Assembly (NCBI GenBank): GCA_937899895.1 | Contig: CALBQR010000048.1 | Span: forward strand, 1 to 41,601 | Length of the DNA: 41,601 nt | Direction of reading: 5' to 3' | Source: an uncultured Alistipes sp. | Lineage (GTDB): Bacteria; Bacteroidota; Bacteroidia; Bacteroidales; Rikenellaceae | Part shown: one piece after another, positions 1-7,424 of the stretch | How positions within the stretch are numbered: position 1 is the first letter of the stretch | How the letters are laid out: each line of letters starts with the position of its first letter | The notes under the pieces: model-generated | Seen by the model: only the letters and a program-made list of their open reading frames with translations | Told to the model about the DNA's origin: nothing | Databases searched by the model: none | Program-made: the position numbers and the translations under genes

Positions 1-59
1 GAACCTCTCAGTTCAACGGTTTTCAAGACCGCCGCAATCGACCACTCTGCCATCTTTCC
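1..59 (-). tRNA. tRNA-Ser (TGA anticodon), 3' part cut by window edge
   Basis: Read on the minus strand, the sequence begins GGAAAGATGGCAGAGTGG, a standard class II tRNA-Ser acceptor and D-arm start. The anticodon loop CTTGAAA puts TGA at 23-25, flanked by the GCGGT/ACCG stem. The variable arm, T arm and 3' end lie off the left edge. A consensus promoter sits directly upstream (64-95). Confidence 0.93.
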
Positions 60-63
60 GCCG

Positions 64-95
64 CAAAAGTAGAAACTATTTTCCGTTTTGCCAAA
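64..95 (-). promoter_or_regulatory. Promoter of tRNA-Ser
   Basis: On the minus strand TTTG (92-95), a 20-nt spacer, then TACTTTTG (64-71) match the Bacteroidetes sigma-ABfr -33/-7 consensus. The same TACTTTTG box precedes the tRNA-Thr and tRNA-Asp genes in this window. Confidence 0.75.
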
Positions 96-156
96 TTTTT
101 AACCACTTTGAGGTGATTTTTATTACACTCTCCTCCACCCCTTTCAAGAAATGCGC

Positions 157-187
157 CTTGTTTTTTCGTGATTTTTTTGTAACTTTG
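157..187 (+). promoter_or_regulatory. Promoter of the MBL-fold lipoprotein gene
   Basis: CTTG at 157-160, a 19-nt spacer and TAACTTTG at 180-187 fit TTTG-N19-TAnnTTTG. This would leave a 5' leader of roughly 23 nt before the ATG at 217. Confidence 0.65.
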
Positions 188-216
188 GCAAGAGATTATA
201 TATAAACCAACTACAA

Positions 217-972
217 ATGCTAAAATTTATTAACCGAATAATCATTTTCATTATGGCAGCACTTACAACCACAGCTTGCTCTACTGCCCCACAGTCGGCA
301 TACCCCGAAGATCACTTGACAACCCGTAACGGCAAAGAATTGATCATTCGTTTCTATGCACATTCATCGCTGGCAATCTGTTACGACGGTCGCTGGATCT
401 ACACCGACCCCGTCGGCTCGAATGCCGATTATGCCTCGCAGCCAAAGGCCGATTACATTCTGGTTTCGCACGACCATTACGACCACCTCGACGTCGCAAC
501 AATTGATCTGCTCTCGACTGCGAAGACTCACATCTACGCCAATGCATCGTCGATCGCGGCAATCGGTCGCGGCCACGTGATGCACAACGGCGAGAGCGTA
601 TTCCCCGAAGAGGGCATCGACATTGAGGCTATTCCCGCCTATAATTTCACCGAGGGGCACGAGAACTTCCACCCCGCAGGTGGTCGCGACAACGGCTATC
701 TGCTCTCGCTCGGCGGCACACGAATCTACATCGCCGGCGACACCGAGAACACTCCCGAAATGATGCAGTTGCAGGATATCGACATCGCTTTCCTGCCCGT
801 CAATCAGCCCTACACGATGACCGTCGATCAGGCAGCCGAGGCCGTTCACGCCATTCGCCCCACGATCTTCTACCCCTACCATTATGGTCAGGTCGAGGAG
901 CAGACCGACATCAATCGTCTGGTTGAATTGGTGAAGGATATCACCGACATCCGTATTCGCCCGTTGGAGTAA
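217..972 (+). CDS. MBL-fold metal-dependent hydrolase, lipoprotein
   Basis: This 251-residue protein belongs to the metallo-beta-lactamase superfamily (UlaG-like branch). The N-terminus is a hydrophobic signal ending in TTAC with Cys21, so it is probably a lipoprotein or at least exported. The metal-binding motif HDHYDH is at residues 85-90, a further Asp lies in GDTE (about 174-177) and a late His in PYHYG (about 222). These are the expected ligands for a two-metal hydrolase. The substrate cannot be told from sequence. The gene has its own promoter and converges on the TPR gene, with a shared hairpin terminator between them. The start is well placed behind the -7 box. Confidence 0.88.
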   Translation: MLKFINRIIIFIMAALTTTACSTAPQSAYPEDHLTTRNGKELIIRFYAHSSLAICYDGRWIYTDPVGSNADYASQPKADYILVSHDHYDHLDVATIDLLSTAKTHIYANASSIAAIGRGHVMHNGESVFPEEGIDIEAIPAYNFTEGHENFHPAGGRDNGYLLSLGGTRIYIAGDTENTPEMMQLQDIDIAFLPVNQPYTMTVDQAAEAVHAIRPTIFYPYHYGQVEEQTDINRLVELVKDITDIRIRPLE

Positions 973-1002
973 CGCTCCACCGTTCGTATAACATCAAAAC
1001 AA

Positions 1003-1029
1003 AAGGCCGCCCGACAAGTGGGCGGCCTT
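1003..1029. terminator. Bidirectional hairpin terminator between convergent genes
   Basis: A perfect 10-bp stem AAGGCCGCCC (1003-1012) / GGGCGGCCTT (1020-1029) with a 7-nt loop is followed by T-rich sequence on the plus strand (1032-1037). On the minus strand it is followed by AAAACAAAA read as T-rich. It can therefore end both the MBL gene and the TPR gene. Confidence 0.85.
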
Positions 1030-1051
1030 CAATTTTTCGACGCGTAGCAGA

Positions 1052-1747
1052 TTACTCCTGACCCAACTTCTTCTCTGCATCGCGAGCCTCAAAGCTTGCA
1101 GCGAACTCGGTAGCGATACGCTTGTAGAGCTTCTGTGCAGTAGCCTGATCACCCGCAGCCTCATAAGCCTGTGCTGCCTTCTTCAAATAGAGAGGAGTGG
1201 TGAAGCTGTTGTCAGCAACGGCAGCAGCCTGCTCGAACAGAGCAGCAGCCTTCTTATAATCGCCCTTCTGAACCTTAACATCACCCTGCAAACCGATGTT
1301 CTCGGCATTTACGAGTGCATTGGGTACGCCCTTGGTAGCCTTGTATTTAGCCAGATACTTCTCTGCGTTATCCCAATCACCAAGCTTCATATAGCAGATA
1401 CCTGCATACTGTGCAGCCAGATTACCTGCGGGAGTCGAACCGTACTGCTCGATAATATCGAGGAAACCGGCACCCTCCTCATCGCCATTCAGAGCCAGCT
1501 CATAGTCTGCATTCTCACCCTCGAAACGGAACTGCGCCATATACATAGCCGATGCAGCCTTCTCGGCGCGAGGCTCCTTAACGAACTTCTGGTAACCGAA
1601 AATCGCAGCTACAACAGCAACGATAGCAATCAGTACCCAAGTGATAGTCTTGCCATTCTTGTTAAAAAAGTCCTGTGTCTTGTCGAGAGCAGCTTCAAGC
1701 TCCTGATCGATCTGCGCCTCAACGGGAACGTTCTTCTTGTTTGCCAT
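1052..1747 (-). CDS. Tetratricopeptide-repeat membrane protein (YfgM-like topology)
   Basis: The protein has 231 residues. A cytoplasmic N-terminal segment of about 33 residues precedes one transmembrane helix (about 35-52, rich in V, A and I). The rest forms helical repeats of TPR type: AAQYAGICYMKLGDWDNAEKY, a KGDYKKAAALFEQA unit, and AAQAYEAAGDQATAQKLYKR. The layout of one N-terminal anchor and a TPR domain resembles YfgM/PpiD-type periplasmic scaffolds. It sits divergently from recF, a pairing common in Bacteroidetes genomes. A TACTTTTG -7 box lies at 1806-1813 on the minus strand. The partner proteins are unknown. Confidence 0.85.
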   Translation of the reverse strand: MANKKNVPVEAQIDQELEAALDKTQDFFNKNGKTITWVLIAIVAVVAAIFGYQKFVKEPRAEKAASAMYMAQFRFEGENADYELALNGDEEGAGFLDIIEQYGSTPAGNLAAQYAGICYMKLGDWDNAEKYLAKYKATKGVPNALVNAENIGLQGDVKVQKGDYKKAAALFEQAAAVADNSFTTPLYLKKAAQAYEAAGDQATAQKLYKRIATEFAASFEARDAEKKLGQE

Positions 1748-1805
1748 AATTGTTTTTAGTTATTATTTTATTCAACTTTATTCGACATTTTCTCAAATCA
1801 AGTTA

Positions 1806-1813
1806 CAAAAGTA
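1806..1813 (-). promoter_or_regulatory. -7 box for the TPR gene
   Basis: TACTTTTG on the minus strand, about 60 bp upstream of the ATG at 1747. No good TTTG is seen at the -33 distance. Confidence 0.5.
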
Positions 1814-1875
1814 ATCTTTTTATGCGAAATTCCGATCAAGCAAGGCAATAATTTTCTCATTTTAGGGATTTTTCT

Positions 1876-1883
1876 TATCTTTG
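1876..1883 (+). promoter_or_regulatory. -7 box for recF
   Basis: TATCTTTG, 21 bp before the recF ATG, with a T-rich ATTTTC about 20 bp further upstream as a weak -33 element. The leader would be short, around 15 nt. Confidence 0.6.
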
Positions 1884-1904
1884 GAGTGAGAAAATTGCGT
1901 AGAT

Positions 1905-3005
1905 ATGTACCTTCACACCCTATCGCTCATAAATTTTAAGAACATCGAGCAGGAAAACCTCTCGCTCTCACCCAACATCAACTGTCTGGTGGGCGACAAT
2001 GGCGCAGGCAAAACCAACGTCATTGATGCGGTCTATTACCTCTCGATGTGCAAATCGGCACTCGGAATGACCGACGGGCAGAGTATTCGCCACGGCGAGG
2101 AGTTCTTTATGGTCGAAGGTGGATACACGACCGACAGCGATCGCAATGAGCAGATTGTCTGTTCGTTTGCTCGTCGCGGCGGCAAGTGCATAAAGCGTGC
2201 GGGAAAGGAGTATGATCGCTTGTCGGATCACGTCGGACTGATCCCCGTTGTAATCATTTCACCCGCCGACTCGGTACTGATTAGCGATGCTGCCGAGGAG
2301 CGTCGCCGCTTCCTCAACGCCTTTCTTTCGCAGCTCGATCGCGGCTATTTGGGTGCCGTTATGCGCTATAACTCGATACTTACGGAGCGCAACCGTCTGC
2401 TCAAACAGATGGGCGGATCAGTGCAGGATGAAATTCTCGATATACTTGACCAACAGCTTGTTGCGTATGGCGAAACGGTACACGCCAAGCGTGCCGAACT
2501 CATTGAGCGCATCGGTCCGATTGTCGCCGATTTCTATCGACAGCTGTCAGGCGACCGCGAGCAGGTCGAGATCGGCTATCGCTCGGAGTTGAACGAGCAA
2601 CCGTTCGAGGAGCTGCTACGAGCACATCGACAGAAAGATTTGATCAATCAATATTCGGGTTGCGGTGTTCATCGCGACGATCTGACACTCAAAATTGGTG
2701 GCTACCCGCTTCGCAAATATGGCTCGCAAGGACAGCAGAAGTCGTTCCTCATTGCGCTGAAACTCGCTCAATATAAGATTGTTGCCGAGCATAAAAAGGA
2801 GCGACCCATATTGCTGCTTGACGATCTGTTCGACAAGCTCGACGCCGGTCGTGTTGAGCAGTTGATTAAGGTGGTTTCGGGCGATGAGTTCGGACAGATT
2901 TTTATAACGGACTGCAATAAATCGCGCCTACAAACCATTTTGGATAACGCCGCCGAGAGCTACCGCCTTTTCGCAGTTGGTAATGGGCATATCGAACAGC
3001 AATAG
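1905..3005 (+). CDS. recF: DNA replication and repair protein RecF
   Basis: The protein has 366 residues, normal for RecF. It is an SMC-like ATPase that helps load RecA at single-strand gaps together with RecO and RecR. The N-terminus LINFKNI leads into Walker A GDNGAGKT (30-37). The ABC signature is seen as KYGSQGQQKS in the last third. Walker B with the D-loop is LLLDDLFDKLD (about 302-312). The gene opens a plus-strand run ending in dciA. The last bases overlap a small ORF in another frame (2983-3129). Confidence 0.96.
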   Translation: MYLHTLSLINFKNIEQENLSLSPNINCLVGDNGAGKTNVIDAVYYLSMCKSALGMTDGQSIRHGEEFFMVEGGYTTDSDRNEQIVCSFARRGGKCIKRAGKEYDRLSDHVGLIPVVIISPADSVLISDAAEERRRFLNAFLSQLDRGYLGAVMRYNSILTERNRLLKQMGGSVQDEILDILDQQLVAYGETVHAKRAELIERIGPIVADFYRQLSGDREQVEIGYRSELNEQPFEELLRAHRQKDLINQYSGCGVHRDDLTLKIGGYPLRKYGSQGQQKSFLIALKLAQYKIVAEHKKERPILLLDDLFDKLDAGRVEQLIKVVSGDEFGQIFITDCNKSRLQTILDNAAESYRLFAVGNGHIEQQ

Positions 3006-3129
3006 CTATGCAATAACTTCTAACGGATTAAATGATGATCTGAAACAGATAGTTAAGGAAGAGGGAAGCAATATTATCGAACTCCCAAGTTTGGGACAGA
3101 TTATTAAAGTCAATAATTATGAAAATTAA
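2983..3129 (+). CDS. Candidate small ORF, 48 residues, unknown
   Basis: The frame opens at an ATG inside the recF 3' end, overlapping recF by 23 nt, and ends at TAA 11 nt inside the next gene. This gives an ATG-coupled chain recF, small ORF, membrane protein. The product is soluble and polar, with the stretches GLNDDLKQIVKEEG and IIELPSLGQIIKV that read like real protein. No Shine-Dalgarno is present, as is usual for this phylum. I recognise no family. It could instead be a decayed gene end or chance. Codon use is more AT-rich than in recF. Confidence 0.4.
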   Translation: MGISNSNSYAITSNGLNDDLKQIVKEEGSNIIELPSLGQIIKVNNYEN

Positions 3130-3418
3130 AAAAGTTGCATGCTGGATTACGGGATTGATCCTAATTGCGAATTTGTGGATACAATTCTGCAATTGGCTAA
3201 CAGGTGCGATGATGGTCCCGTTTTATTCTCATCAAATTTTTGCGGCAATGGATCGCGAAGATCCAGAGTATGATTATGCAATGTCTTTGATTCAGAACTA
3301 TGAGGATTTCATTTCCGATACAACAACCTATAACCTGTGTCTGGCAGTTGTTGCGTTTGTTATATTTATTATTGCCGTTGTCTATATGCGACGACAGAAC
3401 AAACGAAAAGAACACTAA
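3119..3418 (+). CDS. Small two-helix membrane protein, unknown
   Basis: The protein has 99 residues. It has one hydrophobic helix near the N-terminus (about 8-26), an acidic middle (MDREDPEYDY) and a second helix (about 72-91). A basic tail RRQNKRKEH suggests the C-terminus stays in the cytoplasm. The gene sits between recF and dciA, overlaps the upstream 48-codon ORF by 11 nt and ends 4 nt before dciA, so it is probably co-transcribed. Its base composition is AT-richer than both flanking core genes, consistent with a later insertion. I do not recognise a family. Confidence 0.65.
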   Translation: MKIKKVACWITGLILIANLWIQFCNWLTGAMMVPFYSHQIFAAMDREDPEYDYAMSLIQNYEDFISDTTTYNLCLAVVAFVIFIIAVVYMRRQNKRKEH

Positions 3419-3422
3419 CACT

Positions 3423-3713
3423 ATGCGACGTACAAAATCGATGATGATGGGCGAGTTGCTCGATGAGTTCTTCTCTCGACCCTGGGTGGCGGCAAAGGTC
3501 GCCGAGGGGCGTCTGCCCGATATCTGGCGCGAATGTGTGGGCGATCGCGCGGCCGACCAGACAACACACATCGAGCTACGCGGTCGTATTCTCAACGTGC
3601 ATATAGCATCGAGCGTACTGCGCTCCGAGCTGTTTCTACGCCGCACGGAGCTTTGTGAAGAGATTAATCGCCGCTCGAAGGTGCCTCTTATTGATCAGAT
3701 TATCGTAAAGTAA
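3423..3713 (+). CDS. dciA: DUF721 protein, DciA-type helicase loader
   Basis: The product has 96 residues from ATG 3423. That start is 4 nt after the previous stop; the longer open frame upstream runs inside the membrane-protein gene. The DUF721 core is visible as ELLDEFF, IWRECVGDRAADQT, LRGRILNVHIASSVLRSELFLRR and a final INRRSKVPLIDQIIV. DciA is the ancestral loader of the replicative helicase DnaB in bacteria lacking DnaC or DnaI (known family role). The recF-DUF721 neighbourhood is widely conserved and is often origin-proximal in other phyla. Its last 19 bp overlap the convergent gene at 3695-4210. Confidence 0.85.
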   Translation: MRRTKSMMMGELLDEFFSRPWVAAKVAEGRLPDIWRECVGDRAADQTTHIELRGRILNVHIASSVLRSELFLRRTELCEEINRRSKVPLIDQIIVK

Positions 3714-4210
3714 CAGCCCTGCATAGGGCCTATATAATAATAAACGACAGCTTCTTGTTCTAACTTCTTTCGAGCTTTATCTGTTTTTAAGTTAGGTACT
3801 TTTTGTTTATCGAGCATATAATCACTCATTGGCTGTGATAATCCCAACTCACCCAAATATTGCTCTAACGATATTTTGCGAGGTGCCATATTCTCCTCTG
3901 CCACATTTTCGAGGGTGGGTTGCACATTTTCTTGCTCAACCTCTTGCGTAATTGGCTCGGTTGTTGTATCTTTGCTCTCGGATATAACATCGCCACGAGA
4001 TTCAAGGCTTATTGCGGGTGCAGAACTTTCTTCTGTACGACTGATGGAGGAAACGCCGCCCTCCGACGATGTTTCTTTTTGCCGTATGTCCTTCAATTTG
4101 GCATACGGCTCTTTCTTTTGCGAGAACAACGATTTATGGAGTACAATCTTGCCATTTTCCTCAAATTGCGTTAATTCAGCAAAGTATCGACCAATCTTCT
4201 TAACGAACAC
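3695..4210 (-). CDS. Hypothetical protein, GTG start, uncertain limits
   Basis: The frame codes for 171 residues if started at GTG 4210. The N-terminal part (VFVKKIGRYFAELTQFEE) and the tail look globular. The middle (about residues 50-110) is a polar, low-complexity linker rich in S, E and T. The frame stays open upstream through the hairpin at 4234-4261 with no ATG, so the start is uncertain and a lost 5' end is possible. The 3' end overlaps dciA by 19 bp on the opposite strand. No -7 box is seen upstream. I recognise no family; it may be lineage-specific or a remnant. Confidence 0.45.
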   Translation of the reverse strand: MFVKKIGRYFAELTQFEENGKIVLHKSLFSQKKEPYAKLKDIRQKETSSEGGVSSISRTEESSAPAISLESRGDVISESKDTTTEPITQEVEQENVQPTLENVAEENMAPRKISLEQYLGELGLSQPMSDYMLDKQKVPNLKTDKARKKLEQEAVVYYYIGPMQGCYFTII

Positions 4211-4233
4211 GACTGTTCTCTTCCCATCAACAT

Positions 4234-4261
4234 AAGAGCTGCCCCTCGAAAGGCAGCTCTT
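4234..4261 (-). terminator. Hairpin after the aromatic amino acid operon
   Basis: A perfect 10-bp stem AAGAGCTGCC (4234-4243) / GGCAGCTCTT (4252-4261) lies about 38 bp past the stop of the last operon gene. The T tract is short on either strand, so termination strength is uncertain. Confidence 0.6.
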
Positions 4262-4298
4262 ATAATTATAAATCTTTATCCAACTTGCGAACGCGAGA

Positions 4299-5366
4299 TT
4301 AATTATTCATAATGCGGTTCTGGTGTTCGATCGACTCAACGTGGATAGCCTCCAAAACCGTGCGTACAAATTCCTCGCTCAATTGCAGTTTCGTAGCCTG
4401 TGCCATCACGCGACCTACGATATCGGCCCAACGGCCACTCTGCAAGATCACAACATCGTTATCACGCTTCACACGACCAATATTGTCGGCAATCGCCATA
4501 CGGCGGCTCAACAACTCAAACAGCTCGGCGTCAATCTGGTCGATCTGCTCGCGGTAACGCGCCAAAGCCTTCAAATATTCGGGGTCGTCGCTAATTGTCG
4601 AACGCCAATTGATCGAGCGGATCATCTCGCCCAATGCCTTCGGTTCGAGCTGCTGCGAAGCGTCGCTCCACGCCTCCGCAGGACATATATGGCTCTCAAC
4701 CATCAAACCATCGTAATTCAGGTCGGCCGACTTCTGCGAAATCTCATACAGATACTCACGATTACCGCAAATATGCGACGGATCACACAACATCATCATA
4801 TTGGGGAATTGGCTCTTCATCTCCAATGCAAGGTGCCACATCGGGTTGTTGCGCAGGTGGTTAGCACCGCCCACCGAGAAACCGCGATGAAGCAGACCGA
4901 TATTCTCTTCGGGTGTGCCCGCCTTAACAAAACGAGCCACGGCACCTGCCCACAGAGCCACTTCGGGGTGCATCGGGTTCTTGATCAAAATCTGCACATC
5001 GTTACCAGCGCAAGCCTCGGCAATCTCCTGCACAAGGAAGGGATTAACGGTTGTACGCGCACCGAGCCACAACAGATCGACGCCAAACTCCAAAGCACTC
5101 TCAACGTGCTTGGCCGAGGCCACCTCGGTTGCAATCGGCAGTCCCGTCTCGCGCTTGGCAGCAGCCAGCCACGCAAGTCCCTTCAAGCCCACGCCCTCGA
5201 ATGTACCGGGGCGGGTACGAGGCTTCCAGATACCTGCACGGAGCACATCTACCACACCCTCGGCAGCCAACTGGCGGCAAGTTTCCAACGTCTGTTCTTC
5301 GGTTTCGGCACTACACGGGCCGGAGATAATCAGAGGGCATTTCGCGCCCAATTTGAATTTTTCCAT
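4299..5366 (-). CDS. Bifunctional DAHP synthase / chorismate mutase
   Basis: The protein has 355 residues. The first ~260 are a class I DAHP synthase (ISGPCSAE, then LRAGIWKPRTRP, then LLHRGFSVGG), which condenses PEP and erythrose 4-phosphate in the first shikimate step. The last ~85 are a type II (AroQ) chorismate mutase (YREQIDQIDAELFELLSRRM), which makes prephenate. The fusion therefore supplies both the pathway entry and the branch to Phe/Tyr. The mutase is at the C-terminus, a known arrangement in Bacteroidetes and some Bacilli. The gene is fourth in the operon, 21 nt after tyrA, and a hairpin follows. Confidence 0.94.
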   Translation of the reverse strand: MEKFKLGAKCPLIISGPCSAETEEQTLETCRQLAAEGVVDVLRAGIWKPRTRPGTFEGVGLKGLAWLAAAKRETGLPIATEVASAKHVESALEFGVDLLWLGARTTVNPFLVQEIAEACAGNDVQILIKNPMHPEVALWAGAVARFVKAGTPEENIGLLHRGFSVGGANHLRNNPMWHLALEMKSQFPNMMMLCDPSHICGNREYLYEISQKSADLNYDGLMVESHICPAEAWSDASQQLEPKALGEMIRSINWRSTISDDPEYLKALARYREQIDQIDAELFELLSRRMAIADNIGRVKRDNDVVILQSGRWADIVGRVMAQATKLQLSEEFVRTVLEAIHVESIEHQNRIMNN

Positions 5367-5387
5367 AGTCGTATTTCGTTTCTCTTT

Positions 5388-6230
5388 TTATTCCAAAATC
5401 TTCTGTATCGAGTTGGCACGACACATCGACTCGCGCAGGCCCTCGACATCGTCGCGCTCGATCATCACACGCATAATTTGCAGCTGGTGAATATGCTCGC
5501 GCAGAACATCCAACACATTATATTTATTCTGCATCAAAATCGGAATCCACGTCGAAGCCGACGACTTCGCCAGACGCACGGTGCTCTCAAAACCACCACC
5601 CGCCAAGTCGAAGATATGTTGCGACTCGCGCTCCTTCTCCAATACCGTCAGAGCCAGCGCAAAAGAGGTAATATGCGAGATGTGCGACACATAGGCCGTA
5701 TGCAGATCGTGCTCGTCGGGCGACATATAAACGATGGGCATACCGATCGTCGTGTAGATCTTCTCGACCAACTCAACAGCGTCGCGGTCGCTATGCTCCA
5801 CATCGCACAACACCACTTTGCGCCCCTTGAACGCACCCTCGACAGCCGCCTGCGGACCGCTATACTCTGTGCCCCACATCGGGTGAGTAGCAACCAAACG
5901 GCCTCTGCGACGATGCATCGAAACAACTTCACACAGCTCACTTTTGGTCGAGCCCATATCCATAACCACTTGACGTTCTGTTACTTTATTTAGAATTTTG
6001 GTCGCAAGCAGAGGTATCTTATCAACGGGAGCTGCCAACACCACAAGATCGGCCGCCGCCAGACCCTCATTCATCTCCACCACGCGGTCGATCAGTCCGC
6101 GACGCAGAGCCTCTGCCGCATTCTCGGCCGAAGCATCGCAACCCAACACCTCATCACACAGAGCGTGTTCGCGAAGGCTCAACGCAAACGAGCCACCGAT
6201 CAAACCGACACCTATAATTAACGCCTTCAT
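5388..6230 (-). CDS. tyrA: Prephenate dehydrogenase
   Basis: The protein has 280 residues, TyrA family, and oxidises prephenate to 4-hydroxyphenylpyruvate. The Rossmann NAD(P) motif GVGLIGGSFA is at residues 7-16. MDMGSTKSELCE and the catalytic region THPMWGTEYSGP follow. The helical dimerisation domain has HISHITSFALA. There is no ACT domain, so feedback control by Tyr is not obvious at the protein level. It lies 12 nt after the aminotransferase and 21 nt before the DAHP synthase-mutase gene. This matches a single transcript controlled by the leader at 8283-8440. Confidence 0.93.
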   Translation of the reverse strand: MKALIIGVGLIGGSFALSLREHALCDEVLGCDASAENAAEALRRGLIDRVVEMNEGLAAADLVVLAAPVDKIPLLATKILNKVTERQVVMDMGSTKSELCEVVSMHRRRGRLVATHPMWGTEYSGPQAAVEGAFKGRKVVLCDVEHSDRDAVELVEKIYTTIGMPIVYMSPDEHDLHTAYVSHISHITSFALALTVLEKERESQHIFDLAGGGFESTVRLAKSSASTWIPILMQNKYNVLDVLREHIHQLQIMRVMIERDDVEGLRESMCRANSIQKILE

Positions 6231-6242
6231 CTCTTCACTCTT

Positions 6243-7418
6243 TTAGAAATTCTTTTCGATTGCTTCGATCGCCTCGGCCAACTGTTCGCGCTTGGCACAC
6301 AGGCTGATACGGATATAACGGTTACCCTCGCTGCCGAAGATTCCACCCGGTGTTACAAATACACCGCAACGCTCCAAAACGCGATCGCTGAACGCATAGC
6401 AATCGCCTTCAAACTCCTTTGGCAACTCCGCCCAAATGAACAGACCTGCCTGGCCCTTGCGATAGGTGCAACCAAGTGCATCGAGCAGTCGATAACCATA
6501 CTCCTCGCGAGCGTAATACTCTTCGTTCAACTCTGCATACCACTCATCACCCAACGCGAGAGCCGTAGCCGCAGCCTCCTGCATCGGCAGGAACTGGCCA
6601 GAATCCATATTACTCTTGAAACGCATAATCTGGTCGATCCACTCCTTGCGACCGCCGATCATTCCGATACGCCAGCCTGCCATATTGTGGCTCTTACTCA
6701 ATGAGTTAAGCTCGATAGCGCACTCCTTTGCCCCCTCCACCGAGAGCAGACTCAACGGCTCGGCATTACGCACAAAGCTATACGGATTGTCGTGAACAAG
6801 CAGAATCGAATGGCGATGAGCGAACTCCACCACGCGGGCAAACATCTCGCGCGTGGGCACCGCACCCGTAGGCATCTGCGGATAGTTCAAGATCATCATC
6901 TTGACACCCTCCAAGCCCTCGCGCTCGATCTGCTCGAAGTTGGGGAACCAATCGCCTTCCGAATTCAGGCGGTACTCCTTCGGCTCACCTCCCGACAACG
7001 TAACCGCCGAGCGATAGGTCGGATACCCCGGATTGGGAATCAGCACACGGTCGCCCTTACGCAGATAGGTCATACAGATATGCATCAGACCCTCTTTCGA
7101 GCCGATCAACGGCAAAATCTCGCTTTCGGGATCGAGCTGAACGCCATAGCGATCGGCATACCACGCCGAGAATGCTCGACGCAACACTGCCGCGCCCTTA
7201 TACGATTGATAGGCGTGAGTATCGGGGCGCAAAGACACCTCATGCAGGCGATCAACAACCGACGAGTGGGGCGGGCGATCGGGCGAACCGATACCGAGCG
7301 AAATGATTCGTCGGCCTGCGGCACGCATCTGGTCGATTTCGCGCAACTTACGCGAGAAGTAGTATTCACCGACACCATCCAAGCGGTCGGAGAGTTCTAT
7401 TTTGATAGGTTCTTTCAT
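6243..7418 (-). CDS. Class I/II PLP-dependent aminotransferase
   Basis: The protein has 391 residues, fold type I aminotransferase. The PLP lysine lies in SLSKSHNMAGWRIG and the substrate-side Arg in NRYIRISLC near the C-terminus. LNYPQMPTGAVP is the usual NPxNPTG-like loop, here altered to YPQMPTG. It sits between pheA and tyrA, 6 nt after pheA. It therefore most likely transaminates phenylpyruvate and 4-hydroxyphenylpyruvate to Phe and Tyr. Other members of this branch act on LL-diaminopimelate or aspartate, so the exact substrate is inferred from context. Confidence 0.9.
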   Translation of the reverse strand: MKEPIKIELSDRLDGVGEYYFSRKLREIDQMRAAGRRIISLGIGSPDRPPHSSVVDRLHEVSLRPDTHAYQSYKGAAVLRRAFSAWYADRYGVQLDPESEILPLIGSKEGLMHICMTYLRKGDRVLIPNPGYPTYRSAVTLSGGEPKEYRLNSEGDWFPNFEQIEREGLEGVKMMILNYPQMPTGAVPTREMFARVVEFAHRHSILLVHDNPYSFVRNAEPLSLLSVEGAKECAIELNSLSKSHNMAGWRIGMIGGRKEWIDQIMRFKSNMDSGQFLPMQEAAATALALGDEWYAELNEEYYAREEYGYRLLDALGCTYRKGQAGLFIWAELPKEFEGDCYAFSDRVLERCGVFVTPGGIFGSEGNRYIRISLCAKREQLAEAIEAIEKNF

Positions 7419-7424
7419 AACGGT

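Noticed and set aside
4323..5993. A 556-codon open frame on the plus strand opposite DAHP synthase-mutase and tyrA
   Set aside because: It is antisense to two clear enzyme genes and has low-complexity His/Arg/Thr-rich composition typical of a shadow frame produced by codon bias.
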